Part shown: positions 1 to 12,100 of the stretch, piece by piece
Layout of the letters: each line of letters begins with the position of its first letter
How positions within the stretch are numbered: the first letter of the stretch is position 1
Origin: Atopsyche davidsoni
Lineage: Eukaryota > Arthropoda > Insecta > Trichoptera > Hydrobiosidae
Assembly (NCBI GenBank): GCA_022113835.1
Contig: JAILWY010000028.1
Span: 4,030,001 to 4,094,000, forward strand
Length of the DNA: 64,000 nucleotides
Reading direction: 5' to 3'
Translations under genes and position numbers: made by a program
The notes under the pieces: model-generated
Seen by the model: only the letters and a program-made list of their open reading frames with translations
Database searches by the model: none
What the model was told of the DNA's origin: nothing

Positions 1-1219
1 TACTATGGTGTTTTCATTTGATATATCTTTTCGTAGTGAATATTCTGTATTTTGAACCATTTGTAGGATATCTAACGGGTCGAAGGTATACGATTCTTGC
101 TTGATAACTAAATCTTCTTCATTATTTATCACTGAAGATTGAAATTGGATCTAAAAAATATATTAAATTAATTTATTTAAGTCACAAGAACCGCAGACTG
201 CAAGAAAGAAGCAGATTAAAGTCTAATAAATATTGTTTGATTATTGTTATGAGCATCGCTGCTCGATAAAACACGCTTTTAAAGGTTTTATTCCTATACC
301 AAAATAATATAAGCATAATTTCATTTATGCTTTAAGGCAATAAATTAATGTAACAATGCAGTACGGTTTATATTTTAGGCATATATAAATAAAAAGTTGT
401 ATACATACATAGAGATTTTTTTGTACTTGTTCTACTTTAAGATAATAATTGTAAAATATCTTTACAAGCTCCAAGCATATGTGGCATATCACTGATGGTA
501 GTTTGTCCGTTGGTTGAATCTGAAATTAAAATAAAATAAGTCATATATTATTTCCAGTTCCATGCTATATGATAATTACCAAGTATGATAATTATTTGCA
601 GTTGTTGGTTTTCCTTAATATAATGGACTTCTGGTAGTTGTCTGTCTTCTGTTACTCACGTGGATGAAGTCAGTATCTCCCAAATATAAATACTCATAAT
701 AAAGGGATACTATCTGCTGTTGCGAATCGGTCACAAGTTGTCACGACGAGCGTAGAGGGTTTCAGTAAAATGAGAAATCGTATTCAATAATAATGAAAAG
801 CAAATAATTGACCGTGTAATGGGGAAGGGCGATATAATTTGAATGAAGGTCTAAATTTTTTTTTAAAATTATTTTTTTTAATTTATTAGTGACCAAAGCA
901 ATTGTTTATACATCGTTTACCAACAGTTCAAGAAAAAAAAAAATTAGTTCTTAATTCAAAAATCTAAATAAAAAAATTAAGGTAAACAAAGTAAATATAT
1001 TGATCAATGTCATGTAAAAGAATTGGCGTTGATATTAATAAAAGTATTATTAATTTAAAATAAAATACTGGCTATTCAATTATTACGTACCCAAACATTG
1101 AATAGCCGATTTATAGCTTCGGAAATACTCCATCCGTCCTCTTTTACAGCATACACGTCCACTTGAATCGGCGCACAACCACAGCAGAGCCGACACGGAG
1201 ATGGCGAAGATAAAGACAT
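1..1219 (-). CDS. ZAD-type zinc-finger protein, N-terminal exons (partial)
   Basis: I infer three minus-strand exons, all in phase 0: 1219-1091, 519-409 and 150 to beyond the left edge. Exon 1 starts with ATG at 1219, encodes 43 residues including a CRLC pair, and ends before GTACGT. Exon 2 carries the second ZAD cysteine pair (VICHIC) and a helix ending near YLKVEQVQ. Exon 3 is acidic and contains an IKQE motif resembling a sumoylation site. The layout copies that of the ZAD gene at 2384-5340: exon 1 is 43 codons in both, and exon 2 starts ILSENKLP there against IQPTDKLP here. The ZAD is a zinc-coordinating dimerisation domain of arthropod C2H2 transcription factors. The zinc fingers themselves would lie left of position 1, so the DNA-binding part is unseen. 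Family assignment is firm; the ortholog is not identified. Confidence 0.8.
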
Positions 1220-1283
1220 TTTGACTCTGTTTCATCAAATCCTTGTTATTTTCAATCAACACAAAACATAAACAATCATTGAA
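1220..1283. promoter_or_regulatory. Short divergent promoter interval
   Basis: Only 64 bases separate the start codon of the minus-strand ZAD gene (1219) from the start codon of the plus-strand microprotein (1284). Both 5' leaders must therefore be very short or overlap the opposite transcript, and the two genes probably share a bidirectional promoter. I see no TATA box; the interval is plain AT-rich sequence. This is an inference from spacing. Confidence 0.5.
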
Positions 1284-1445
1284 ATGTCAAAATTACCAGA
1301 AATCCTGCCTAAGTTGTCAGATGAAGACATAGACAATAATTATCCAAAACTTGGCCATGTATTCATCCTATTCGCAATTGTCTATGGTGTAATATACGTA
1401 TTTCTAAAGTTGTACGTCGTTCGTATCGATGCTAGGAACGAATAA
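1284..1445 (+). CDS. 53-aa single-pass membrane microprotein
   Basis: ATG at 1284, TAA at 1443-1445. The protein has an acidic N-terminal half (KLSDEDIDNN) and one hydrophobic span at about residues 24-45 (starting HVFILFAIVYG), followed by a positively charged tail (VVRIDARNE). This is the shape of a small single-pass membrane protein; more positive charge after the span suggests the C-terminus stays cytosolic. A canonical AATAAA overlaps the stop codon and a T/G-rich stretch follows, which fits a very short 3' UTR. The gene is head-to-head with the ZAD gene at 64 bp. I do not recognise the family and claim no function. The ORF is short enough that chance cannot be excluded, but start context, membrane span, stop and poly(A) signal all fit together. 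Confidence 0.6.
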   Translation: MSKLPEILPKLSDEDIDNNYPKLGHVFILFAIVYGVIYVFLKLYVVRIDARNE

Positions 1446-1446
1446 A
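1441..1446 (+). terminator. Poly(A) signal AATAAA of the microprotein gene
   Basis: AATAAA overlaps the stop codon (GAATAAATT). About 40 bases downstream lies TTATTTGTTTATTTTTTTT, a plausible downstream element. The signal would give a 3' UTR of only 15-30 nt. Confidence 0.5.
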
Positions 1447-2332
1447 TTAAATCAATAACACACTGAAAGGTATTATTTGTTTATTTTTTTTTCTTTTAAA
1501 ATAACTTTACCGGTTTGATAACGCATTATTTTTGGGAGAAATTCTAAAATACTGTTGTAAATTTTGCGCTCAAAAATCTGACCAATAAGTCCAAAACAAG
1601 TAGAGATTATTTTATTACCATGCTTGCAACAAATTACTGTCTTACTAAAAATTTAGCATTTTTTGTAGTGTGAGCTTCGGAATGCTGTAGTCTGATAATT
1701 CAGAAATATTTTCATAGGGATTTACTATGAAGATTTTATTTTTTGTAGTAATGTAATACGCAATAATACTTTTAATTATAAAAGTATTGTAGAAAATCTT
1801 TTTTTATTTTACTAAAAAAAATACAATGTAGTAGCCATATTTAACAGTATGACAAATAAATGCTATTGTTATTTTTAAAAGGTTTAAGAACTCGAGGAAT
1901 AATGTTTCATGTTTATTGCAATGTGTGAAAGAGAGTTATGATTTACCAAAACGAAGCAGAAAAATAATATATAAAGATATTATAGAATTCCAAATATAAT
2001 ATGTAATATGGAAAATGAAGAAACCGAACAAGTTTTCAGCCTAAAATAAAATCAATTGAATAAAAAAAATTTCTTCTTTGAATTTTCTTTGATTTCTTCT
2101 TCTTGTTTAAAACTCGTCATTCTGATCAAAAGGTAGCGTCTGGGACAAGACACAGGCATTTTCCTGAGCACCTCTTTTATAAATATAATAGAAATTCAAA
2201 CATCATGTTGAAATATGAAAAACGGATAAAAAAAAGCATAATTTATTCTTTAATTTTTTTAACAATTTTAGGATGTTCCATAAAAGTAACATCATAAATT
2301 TAATGAGGAATAAAAAAAAACCCTTGTCAGGT
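1447..2332. other. Intergenic AT-rich sequence between convergent genes
   Basis: No exon-like frame, RNA gene or recognisable repeat seen. The interval lies between the 3' ends of the plus-strand microprotein and the minus-strand ZAD gene. Short open frames here have no homology I recognise. Confidence 0.5.
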
Positions 2333-2338
2333 ATTTAT
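2333..2338 (-). terminator. Poly(A) signal of the complete ZAD gene
   Basis: On the minus strand the sequence reads AATAAATACC, 46 bases after the TGA stop at 2386-2384. This is a suitable position for the cleavage signal. Confidence 0.5.
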
Positions 2339-2383
2339 TCACATTTTAATTATCGCGTAACTGGCAGGATCGATTGATGAGAT

Positions 2384-5340
2384 TCACGTTTTCTCTGGCG
2401 TTTTTGGTATAATTTTTGGTTTCTTCCGCAACTGGAAAGTACAAAAATTATTTGATAAGTATTATCAAACTACTAACATATACATTTGTGTAAATAATCA
2501 ACTGTTAGATTAATGATATTCAAGTTTGAAGTATGATTTTAAAGAGCGAAATGTGTCAATACTAATAATGCTGAGTGTCTAAACTGAAACAGTTGCGGAT
2601 CTAATCGCACCAGTTCGAGATTAGTCAGGATAGGTGATTTCTGGGAGATTAATTAAGATTGATCAAAATTTAAAATAATTACACTTACAATATCCAATTG
2701 TTTTGCTATCACAATATCTTTGTGCTGTTCGGGATGCATCCGTTTACGATGCGAGTAACAGTTGCCGGCGCTCACAAACATTCTGGAGCAGAAGGTGCAA
2801 GTGTATTTGCGCTCGCCAGTATGCTGCGCCATGTGAGTCTAGATAAACACAATTGAATCTATCAGCAACGTTGAGTAATATTAAATATCTTAAGCATGCT
2901 CTTCGATTATATTATAATTATAATACATTTTGTAGATAATATACCTTAAGATTTATGCTCATCTTGAAGCCCTTGCCGCAGACCTCGCAGACAAAAGGTT
3001 TATCATCCGAGTGCTTTATTTTCATGTGCAGCCGCAGGTTGCTGCTGAGATAGGTATTGTAGTCGCACAATGTACAGTGAATGCGTTTTGCCGAGTGCTT
3101 CTTTTTGTGTACAGAGAGTGTATATCGAGATTTACAGCTAAAAGGAAAAAAATAATTTCAATTCAATAAATTTCCGACTGGCGACTAGATTAGAGGAAAG
3201 TAGTAGTTCGCTGTCCCATACAGTGCATTTGGGTTAAAGCAGAAATCAATTTACTTACATAAAGCCACAATCCTCGCATTGTATGCGATGCTTCCCGTCA
3301 GGGTCGTGCGTGTACATATGCGAGTCGAGGTTGCATTTGGTTTTGAAATTATTGCCGCACACGGGGCACAGGTGTCTCTCTGTTGTGTGCACTTGCTTCA
3401 CGTGGTTTAGGTAGTAGCGTTCCACGTTGAATCTTCAAATAAAATGTCAGACTATATATTAAATTATAATAAAATATGAGCTGTGGATAGAAAAAAAACA
3501 TATAAAAGACTTACGATTTGTCGCATTCCTTGCAGTTGAAAATTTCTCTCAATTCAATAGGAAGATGGATTACTTTGTGCGTTTTCAACGCAGCCATACT
3601 GATAAACCTGAAAAAAAAATACCACAAATAAAAAAATATACAATGTGCTATTGTAAAAAAAATTAAACCAATAACACATAGAAGTAATTTAAAAAATATA
3701 TATTACACGCAGACAATACATACGCTTTTGTACATTCATCACACTTGTGATCTTTTTCAGAATCGGGTAAATGTCTCTTCATGTGAAGAAACATTGATGT
3801 TGGTGATCTAAATACCCGCTTGCAGAGTTGACACCTTAAACAATGAAAATATACATAAACTAAATACAACATTAAACTACAAAAATATACATAAACACAA
3901 CATGATAAAAAATATTTCTACTGACTTAAATGCATCTGGCTGAACGTGTGAGACCATATGAGATATCAATTGTTTACGAGTCTTCAATTGAGATCCGCAG
4001 CATGTGATATAACCCCGTGTCTTGTGTCTTCTCTCAAAATGCTCAAAAAACTGAAATCAATATACTCCTCATTATTATATCTCAGATATTAAATAATTTT
4101 TAAATATTTTACATTAAATCGTTGCAGATTCTTTAATCTGTAATTTAGTATTTTAAAACATGTAGGTCTTAAAATAATTTTTATATAGTTATACATACTC
4201 TGTTGCAAGTTGAAAATTTAGGTTTGGTGGCGCAAGTGTCACATTGAATATTGTAAAATTTCTTTAAAAGGTTATCGAGATCTCCTCCGGTGATTGTCAG
4301 TCTTCCATCTTTGTATATAGTGTCTGGAAAAGTAACAGAAGACTTCTTGGCATCAACAGGTGCATCGTCTTCACTTGCGGTATCTACAATTTCTTGCCCA
4401 TCAATGAGCAAGGTCTGTCCGTTACCGACATCTGAATCTTCAGGTAACTCTTCTTCATTGCAAGAATGAGTGAGAAAACTTTTGTTTTCTTGTGCGATTT
4501 CTATTTTTAATAAATTGGCTACTGGTAGATCACAGTTTTCTTCTTCTTTGATGCGTAGTCCAGGGTCTAGTGGATTTTCATGACTGTCAATTGTATATAT
4601 GTGTTCACTGTACACAGGTTCTGTTTTAATGAAAACATTTTCACTATCTTTTACTGGCTTTTTTCGATTTAGAGATCTTGTTCTGTGTGCCTTGAAATTT
4701 AATTTATTCTAAAACCAATCAATTCCACAATTTGTTATAATTGGAAGCTAGTATATTTTCAATAGCGTGAGATATTTATACATCACAATAAAAAGTAAAC
4801 ATCAATTATGCTTGACAAATCAAAAAACCACTCAAAAGTTGACGGCCTTAGAATTGAAAATATGAATGAGTACTATTGGAAGCAAGTATGTTAAGTTTTT
4901 TTTTTCCAACTGGATGTATTTAAATTAAAAGACAACAAACCATCAATGGTTCCGTCAGTTTCTTATTGTTTTCATCATTTGTTGAAATTTTTCTTAGAAA
5001 AGTTTGCTGAACTTCTTTGACTTTTATATAAAAATCATAATAGCCTTTAACATACTTTATGCATGGACTGCAAATGACAGTTGGAAGCTTATTCTCCGAT
5101 AGAATCTGTAACAAAGAAAGGTTTACTTTCAATTATAATTGTCTTTTTATCAAATAGTATTTTGAGATAATGTGTATGTATTATTGTGGCCATTTATTGA
5201 TTGTAAGATACCTGAAAACCGAACAATCGATGTATCATCAGAGGAATATCCCAGTCTTCAACCCTTACATGACAAATGTCTACCTGTGCTGTATTGGAGT
5301 CATAGCACAGGCGACATGGCAACTTAAAATCAGTTGACAT
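2384..5340 (-). CDS. ZAD-C2H2 zinc-finger transcription factor, complete
   Basis: Ten exons on the minus strand, joined by GT-AG signals in consistent phase: 5340-5212, 5105-4941, 4690-4199, 4050-3926, 3834-3724, 3607-3515, 3432-3259, 3137-2945, 2838-2689, 2431-2384, giving about 559 aa. Exons 1-2 form the zinc-finger-associated domain (CRLC near the start, CSPC about 45 residues later), a dimerisation module. Exon 3 is an acidic linker with FIKTEP and IKEE motifs that look like sumoylation sites. Exons 3-9 encode a run of C2H2 fingers; clear ones include FKCQLC, HKCDEC, FNCKEC, HLCPVC, IHCTLC, FVCEVC and YTCTFC pairs with matching histidines and a TGERKY linker. The last exon is a short basic tail. 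Nearly every intron lies inside or beside a finger. Expected role: nuclear DNA-binding regulator. Target and ortholog are unknown. The 5' neighbour is BRCA2, head-to-head at about 0.56 kb. Confidence 0.85.
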
Positions 5341-5895
5341 TTTAAATAGATTATGTGATTATACAGAACTTATATCTCAGTATTGTATTGTAGAACCGAC
5401 ATATTAATATAAATAATCGCAAAGCTAAGCTTTGGTTTGACACTTTGACAGTTAAATAACACCAATAATACTAATACCATAAACAAAGTAGCTGCAACTT
5501 CTCTATGGAAAAAATGGTCTCCGACCATAGACCATAAATTTTATTAATTCGCCAACCCTTTAGGAATGAAACAATGTTATGATAAAACTCACTATATTTA
5601 TAATGAATTTCTCATTTCTTTAAACGTTTCTTATTATCAGATGGATTAGAAAAAATATCTTTTAACGGTGAGAATTTTTTTAAAAATATACATAAAATGT
5701 ACACTAAAATAAAATATTTTTATTTTAGTGTACATTTTATTTTGAATGGTTAAATTAATTACCAATAAATTATTTTGGCTTTTATTAGTTATTGAAATGG
5801 GATTCTGAAATTGTAAACAAGATATTTGATATATTTTAGATGTGGTTTCCAGAGACAAAATGTGTGCTTTTCATGCCTGTCAGTACCTGTCAAAG
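5341..5895. promoter_or_regulatory. Divergent interval between ZAD gene and BRCA2
   Basis: About 0.56 kb separates the minus-strand ZAD start codon (5340) from the probable BRCA2 first noncoding exon. It should hold both promoters. I see no clear TATA box. It contains a perfect 23-bp inverted repeat at 5692-5740, listed separately. Confidence 0.45.
5692..5740. repeat. Perfect 23-bp inverted repeat, 3-nt loop
   Basis: Left arm 5692-5714 and right arm 5718-5740 are exact reverse complements around TAT. The core is AATGTACACTAAAATAAAA. The sequence could extrude as a cruciform or form an RNA hairpin. It lies in the ZAD/BRCA2 divergent interval. It has no flanking TIR or duplicated target that would mark it as a transposon. 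Confidence 0.8.
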
Positions 5896-6061
5896 TGTCA
5901 GAAGTAGTGTTTACTTTTTATCACCAAATAAAGTATATTGTCTCGGAGGTAAGCATAACTTTAAACTGCAATTAATTTTATTAAATAATTTTTATTTTAC
6001 ATAGAAAATATGCCAATGAACATTCCAACTGTTTAAAATAATTTTATTGTGACTTTTTCAG
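5896..6061 (+). other. Probable BRCA2 5' noncoding exon and first intron
   Basis: A strong donor (CTCGGAG|GTAAGC) follows position 5948 and a good acceptor (GACTTTTTCAG|CTTGACG) precedes 6062, 42 bases upstream of the BRCA2 ATG. This suggests a noncoding first exon ending at 5948 and an intron of 113 bases. The transcription start was not located; its placement near 5896 is a guess. Confidence 0.5.
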
Positions 6062-6103
6062 CTTGACGTAAAACTTCAGAATATATCATAAAATCATTCA
6101 ATT

Positions 6104-9100
6104 ATGGATAATAATAGTAAAGATTCAAGCTCTGAAACCAATAGTAATGAATCAGAAGAAGCTTATATAGCTATGCTAACTTCGAAATATCTTAAAATTA
6201 AACAAAATATAAAACACCTAAAAGACCAGCAACACCATAACAGTTTACTTTTACGCGGATACCCCTCAATAAAACAGAATTTCAAGATTTTACAAGCTTC
6301 CAAAGAACCTGTCAATTTTATATTAGAAAATTCACGTTTAATGGATATGGAAAATGTTGAAATTCCACGCAGTACCAAAAATATTATAAAACCAACTACT
6401 CAAAAAAATACTGTGCATGGCTTTGTACCTCTGAAAGATTTTCAATCTTTAGAAAAAGTGGACAATGTCGAAAAAGCAACATATTTCGAAACTTCCGAAT
6501 CACAGTGGGGTTCCGATACACAGCTAATGGTTCTAGCTGACAATGCTGATGCTATTGTGAATATGATGAACTCAGAGACGCAGAATTGCTATCACTCTAA
6601 TGACTCATGTCTCCAATCTGTATTAACAGCAGATAGTAATGCAAATATAAATGTGAACAGGTTGAATAATGCACCTTGCGAAAATGACAGCAGTGATAAA
6701 TTTTTATGCAGTAAACCAATTTTCAAAATTCCGAATCCCAAAATAAACAAACCTGTTAAGTTTATAGACAGCCTGTCCTCTGAAACATACACGAATTGCC
6801 CAAAAGATAAACAAGGTTCTAATAATCTTAGTCAGTATGATCCGATTAGACAGACTTACTGTGATGAAATTTTAATTGAAAATATCAGTGATCACACTGA
6901 AATTATTTCAAAAGAAATTGTCAATAGTATTACTGGCAATATACCTGATAATACGATAAATTTAATTACAGACTTCAAAAATGATTGTTCTAACTGCGGG
7001 ACCGATGTCCACATAGAAAATATAAAGCTAAAAGGGGACACAGAAATAAATATCTTGTTGACTAATAATTTAACCAATAATGATGAATGTTTTTCTATTA
7101 TACCTACTTGTATAAACAGCCGTGTTGATTTGAAAACAGGTAGCAATGAAACTCTTAATATATCTGATGCTGTGGATAACAACAAGTTTTTATTAAATCA
7201 TACTAATGATAATTTTGATGATGCCAATACAGTACTTGCAGAAAATGATAAGTATTTACATAAAATAGGAACAAATAATAATGATACGGCTGAGACTATT
7301 AAAAACATTTCAGAAAGTCATGGCAGTGATAACCCAATTGCAGAGACTGTAAGTCTTAAAGATTGGGAGGAATTTCATGCTTCTGTCGTAATTGATAGTG
7401 AAATTGATCTTATGGATAATCAGACTGAAAACGGAAACAATACCGATAGTACTTGCAATGATGAAACTCAATCTTTAAGCCCCATCCTCGGGTCACAAAT
7501 CAAAAATAAACTCAATAAAAAATATGATAAGATAAACAATGCCAAAAAAATATGTGGTCATGACAATGTGGAAGATTTCAAGAGATTTCAACTTGGAAAT
7601 GTGACGGATACAAAAATATTTTTGGGTAATCATAAATCTGCTGATGCTAACGAGATCTGCTCTGAAAATGATTTTTCCAACAGCCCCATTCTAAAGTCTC
7701 AACGCTGTAGTAATGAAAAGTATGTAAAACAGGATCCGCGCGGGGAAGGAGATTTTATATTGAAGCATAAGATAGCTGGCAATGCGCCCAGAAAATTGAA
7801 TTTCAATATTGAAGGCGGGGATGTCCTTGCATTTGAACAGCAGCGTAAAGTTAAAAAATTAGTTGACTCAAATGTTTCCAAATGTAAAATGAAAGAGGAG
7901 CATTTTGAAAAAAAATCAAGCAAACGAAAGCTACACGAAAAAAAATATACTCCAGATAAAATACTCAAAAAACTTAAGACAATCATTCCTTCTGATATAA
8001 ATTTTAATCATCCGACTGCACAGTCTGTGTCAATAAATGAAGACTCACATAAAAGCGAAATGGAGGTTTCCTTCACAATAGAAGATTTTCTAACACCCGA
8101 AAATATAAGCGGAAGTAAATTGCAGTCTTATAACAAACAATCAAGCCTTAATACGGAAAATTGTTGTTCAATTTCAAATGGCAATTTTAATGCAAAGCAT
8201 ACCAGTTTCAATGAAGAAGGCCTAACATTTAAAAATCAAGTAAAACCAAAATACGTGAAAACACCGGAAGAAATAATTACACAAGAAAATGTTACAATTG
8301 AGGGTATGAAACCAGATTTTGTTGCTCCTAGTCCTGAAAGGTTAGCCCATCTATGTAAAACAAAAATCAATGACTGTCAATCGGTGCCTCTAAAAGTGAA
8401 TAAAAATATGGAAGTAGTGAAAACGGAGTCAGGAGAAATAGTCACTTATACTGAAATAACAGCTGAGAGCAAGAAACTTGACGTTTCTGAGAATGCATTA
8501 GATAAAGTAAAAAATATCTCGGAGTGTCTCATTACTGAACCGCCAATTGATGGGGACATTGCAACTACGTGGAAATGTAATGAATTATATTGTAATGACA
8601 AAGTTAATAATAACTATGGAAGATTAAATAATAATCAAACTATTAACCATGAAATCGTTTCAACATCACCGAAGCCATGTTCAAGTAGCGGGTTTGGTGG
8701 TTTCACAACAGCTAACAATAAGCATATTGCAGTTTCTGAGGACGCTTTAGACAAAGTCAAGAATATATTTGGAGATCTCGATGATGATCAACCGATTAAC
8801 CAAAAAAATATTTCAGTGAAACCAAAACCGTATTCAAGTAGTGGGTTCGGTGGTTTCACAACAGCTAACAATAAGCAAATTGCAGTTTCTAAAGACGCTC
8901 TCGACAAAGTCAAGAATATATTTGGAGATCTCGATGATAATCAACTAATTAAAAAGGAAAACACTTCAATATCACCTAAGCCACCAACCAGTGGGTTCGG
9001 TGGTTTTACAACAGCTAACAATAAGAATATAGCAGTTTCTAAAGAGTCTCTTGACAAAGTCAAGAATATATTTGGAGATCTCGATGACGATCATCCAATT

Positions 9101-12100
9101 AACCAAAAAAACATTCCAATAAATCCAAAACCGTATTCAAGTAGTGGGTTCGGTGGTTTCACAACAGCTAACAACAAGCAAATTGCAGTTTCTAAAGACG
9201 CTCTCGACAAAGTCAAGAATATATTTGGAGGTCTAGATGATGACCAACCAATTGACCGTGGAAGCATTTCAATGCCACCAAGTAGCGGGTTTGGTGGTTT
9301 CACAACAGCTAACAATAAGAATATAGCAGTTTCTAAAGACGCTCTCGACAAAGTCAAGGATATATTTGGAGGTCTTGATGACGATCAAACTAAGCCGCCT
9401 TTGAGTAGTGGGTTCGGTGGTTTCACAACAGCTAACAATAAGAATATAGCAGTATCTAAAGACGCTCTCGACAAAGTCAAGAATATCTTTGGAGATCTTG
9501 ATGACGATCAACCTAAGCCGCCTTTGAGTAGTGGGTTCGGTGGTTTCACAACACCTAACAATAAGAATATAGCAGTATCTAAAGACGCTCTCGACAAAGT
9601 CAAGAATATATTTGGAGGTCTTGATGAGGATCAACCTAAGCCACCTTTGAGTAGTGGGTTCGGTGGTTTCACAACAGCTAACAATAAGAATATAGCAGTA
9701 TCTAAAGACGCTCTCGACAAAGTCAAGAATATCTTTGGAGACCTTGATGACGATCAACCTAAGCCGCCTTTGAGTAGTGGGTTTGGTGGTTTCACAACAG
9801 CTAACAATAAGAATATAGCAGTATCTAAAGACGCTCTCGACAAAGTCAAGAATATCTTTGGAGACCTTGATGACGATCAACCTAAGCCGCCTTTGAGTAG
9901 TGGGTTCGGTGGTTTCACAACAGCTAACAATAAGAATATAGCAGTATCTAAAGACGCTCTCGACAAAGTCAAGAATATATTTGGAGGTCTTGATGAGGAT
10001 CAACCTAAGCCACCTTTGAGTAGTGGGTTCGGTGGTTTCACAACAGCTAACAATAAGAATATAGCAGTATCTAAAGACGCTCTCGACAAAGTCAAGAATA
10101 TCTTTGGAGACCTTGATGACGATCAACCTAAGCCGCCTTTGAGTAGTGGGTTTGGTGGTTTCACAACAGCTAACAATAAGAATATAGCAGTATCTAAAGA
10201 CGCTCTCGACAAAGTCAAGAATATCTTTGGAGACCTTGATGACGATCAACCTAAGCCGCCTTTGAGTAGTGGGTTCGGTGGTTTCACAACAGCTAACAAT
10301 AAGAATATAGCAGTATCTAAAGACGCTCTCGACAAAGTCAAGAATATATTTGGAGGTCTTGATGAGGATCAACCTAAGCCACCTTTGAGTAGTGGGTTCG
10401 GTGGTTTCACAACAGCTAACAATAAGAATATAGCAGTATCTAAAGACGCTCTCGACAAAGTCAAGAATATCTTTGGAGACCTTGATGACGATCAACCTAA
10501 GCCGCCTTTGAGTAGTGGGTTTGGTGGTTTCACAACAGCTAACAATAAGAATATAGCAGTATCTAAAGACGCTCTCGACAAAGTCAAGAATATCTTTGGA
10601 GACCTTGATGACGATCAACCTAAGCCGCCTTTGAGTAGTGGGTTCGGTGGTTTCACAACAGCTAACAATAAGAATATAGCAGTTACTAAAGATGCTCTCG
10701 ACAAAGTCAAGAATATCTTTGGAGATCTTGATGACGATCAACCTAAGCCACCATTGAGTAGTAGGTTCGGTGGTTTCACAACAGCTAACAATAAGAATAT
10801 AGCAGTTACTAAAGACGCTCTCGACAAAGTCAAGAATATCTTTGGAGACCTTGATGACGATCAGCCTAAGCCGCCTTTGAGTAGTGGGTTCGGTGGTTTC
10901 ACAACAGCTAACAATAAGAATATAGCAGTATCTAAAGATGCTCTCGACAAAGTCAAGAATATCTTTGGAGATCTTGATGATGATCAACCAGTAAAAAATC
11001 CAAGTATTTCAACATCACCCAAACCCATTCTGAACAAAGGCCTTAAGGGGTTCACTACAGCGAGCAACAAACATGTCCATATTTCTAAGGAATCATTAGA
11101 GAATGTTAAGGGTATATTTGATGAATTTGATATTAGCTTCTGTAATGACAAGGAAAAGGACTTTTCAGTTGTTCCAACAGCAAATATACCGCCCGATAAC
11201 GATATGAATCAAACGTTAGGTAAAAGTATAACGGACACAAATTTAAATTCAGCTACATACCAAGAAATAAATAAAAATGCTATTGTGAGTAAAGACATTG
11301 TGAATAATGCATCTAAGATATCTTCTTTTCAAACTATTTCTGGAAAATCGTTCATTAGTAATGACTTTCATGATGGTTTCACTCAAGAAATATCTGAAAG
11401 CGCTTTGGCGATCTTAGATGATGAAAGTTTTGAATGCGACAACACGCCTTGCAGTCCCATATTGAAGTTCAAATCAAAACGTAAGAAAAGTTTTAAAGTG
11501 CCGTACAAAGTAACCGGAGATTCGAAAGAAATAAAAATAGTTAGTAATCCAAAAATATGCAAGCACGAAGAGGAATTTATCAAAATAAAATTAACCGAAG
11601 TAGATGCAACGAGAGACATTGATTTGGGCAATTTGTTTTGTGACAAGAGGAACGGAAAGAAGATGTTACTCTCGGATGTGCAAAAAATGAACCATAGTTG
11701 TACAACGGTGGATGAAGTCTCCGACGACATCTTGAAAATAAGCCCAGAGAACTTTGAAAAGTATACTTTTAGAAAAAGTCGCATTGATTTTAATTTCACT
11801 AATCGTGTTTCAGAAATTTGCATAAATGATTTAGTCGATGTATTTTATAACCACAAAGATGTGGATAAAATGTTGATCCCCGAAGGATGGATCCTCAATC
11901 ATCTGAAGTGGATTATATGGAAGTTGGCTTCTTATGAGAGGAGGTTTCAAAATGTCTTCCGTGAGGTTCTCACCGTATCGCAAGTTCTGAAGCAATTGAA
12001 GTATCGATATGACAGGGAATTATTCAAAGCGGAGCGACCCTGCTTGCGGAGAGTGCTCGAAAAGGACGATGTCGCTAGCCGACAGATGGTGCTCTGCGTC

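Noticed and set aside
9269..10987. 572-codon open frame on the minus strand
   Set aside because: It is the antisense shadow of the 123-bp BRC coding repeat; its length follows from period divisibility by three, and its sequence has no homology apart from its own repetition.
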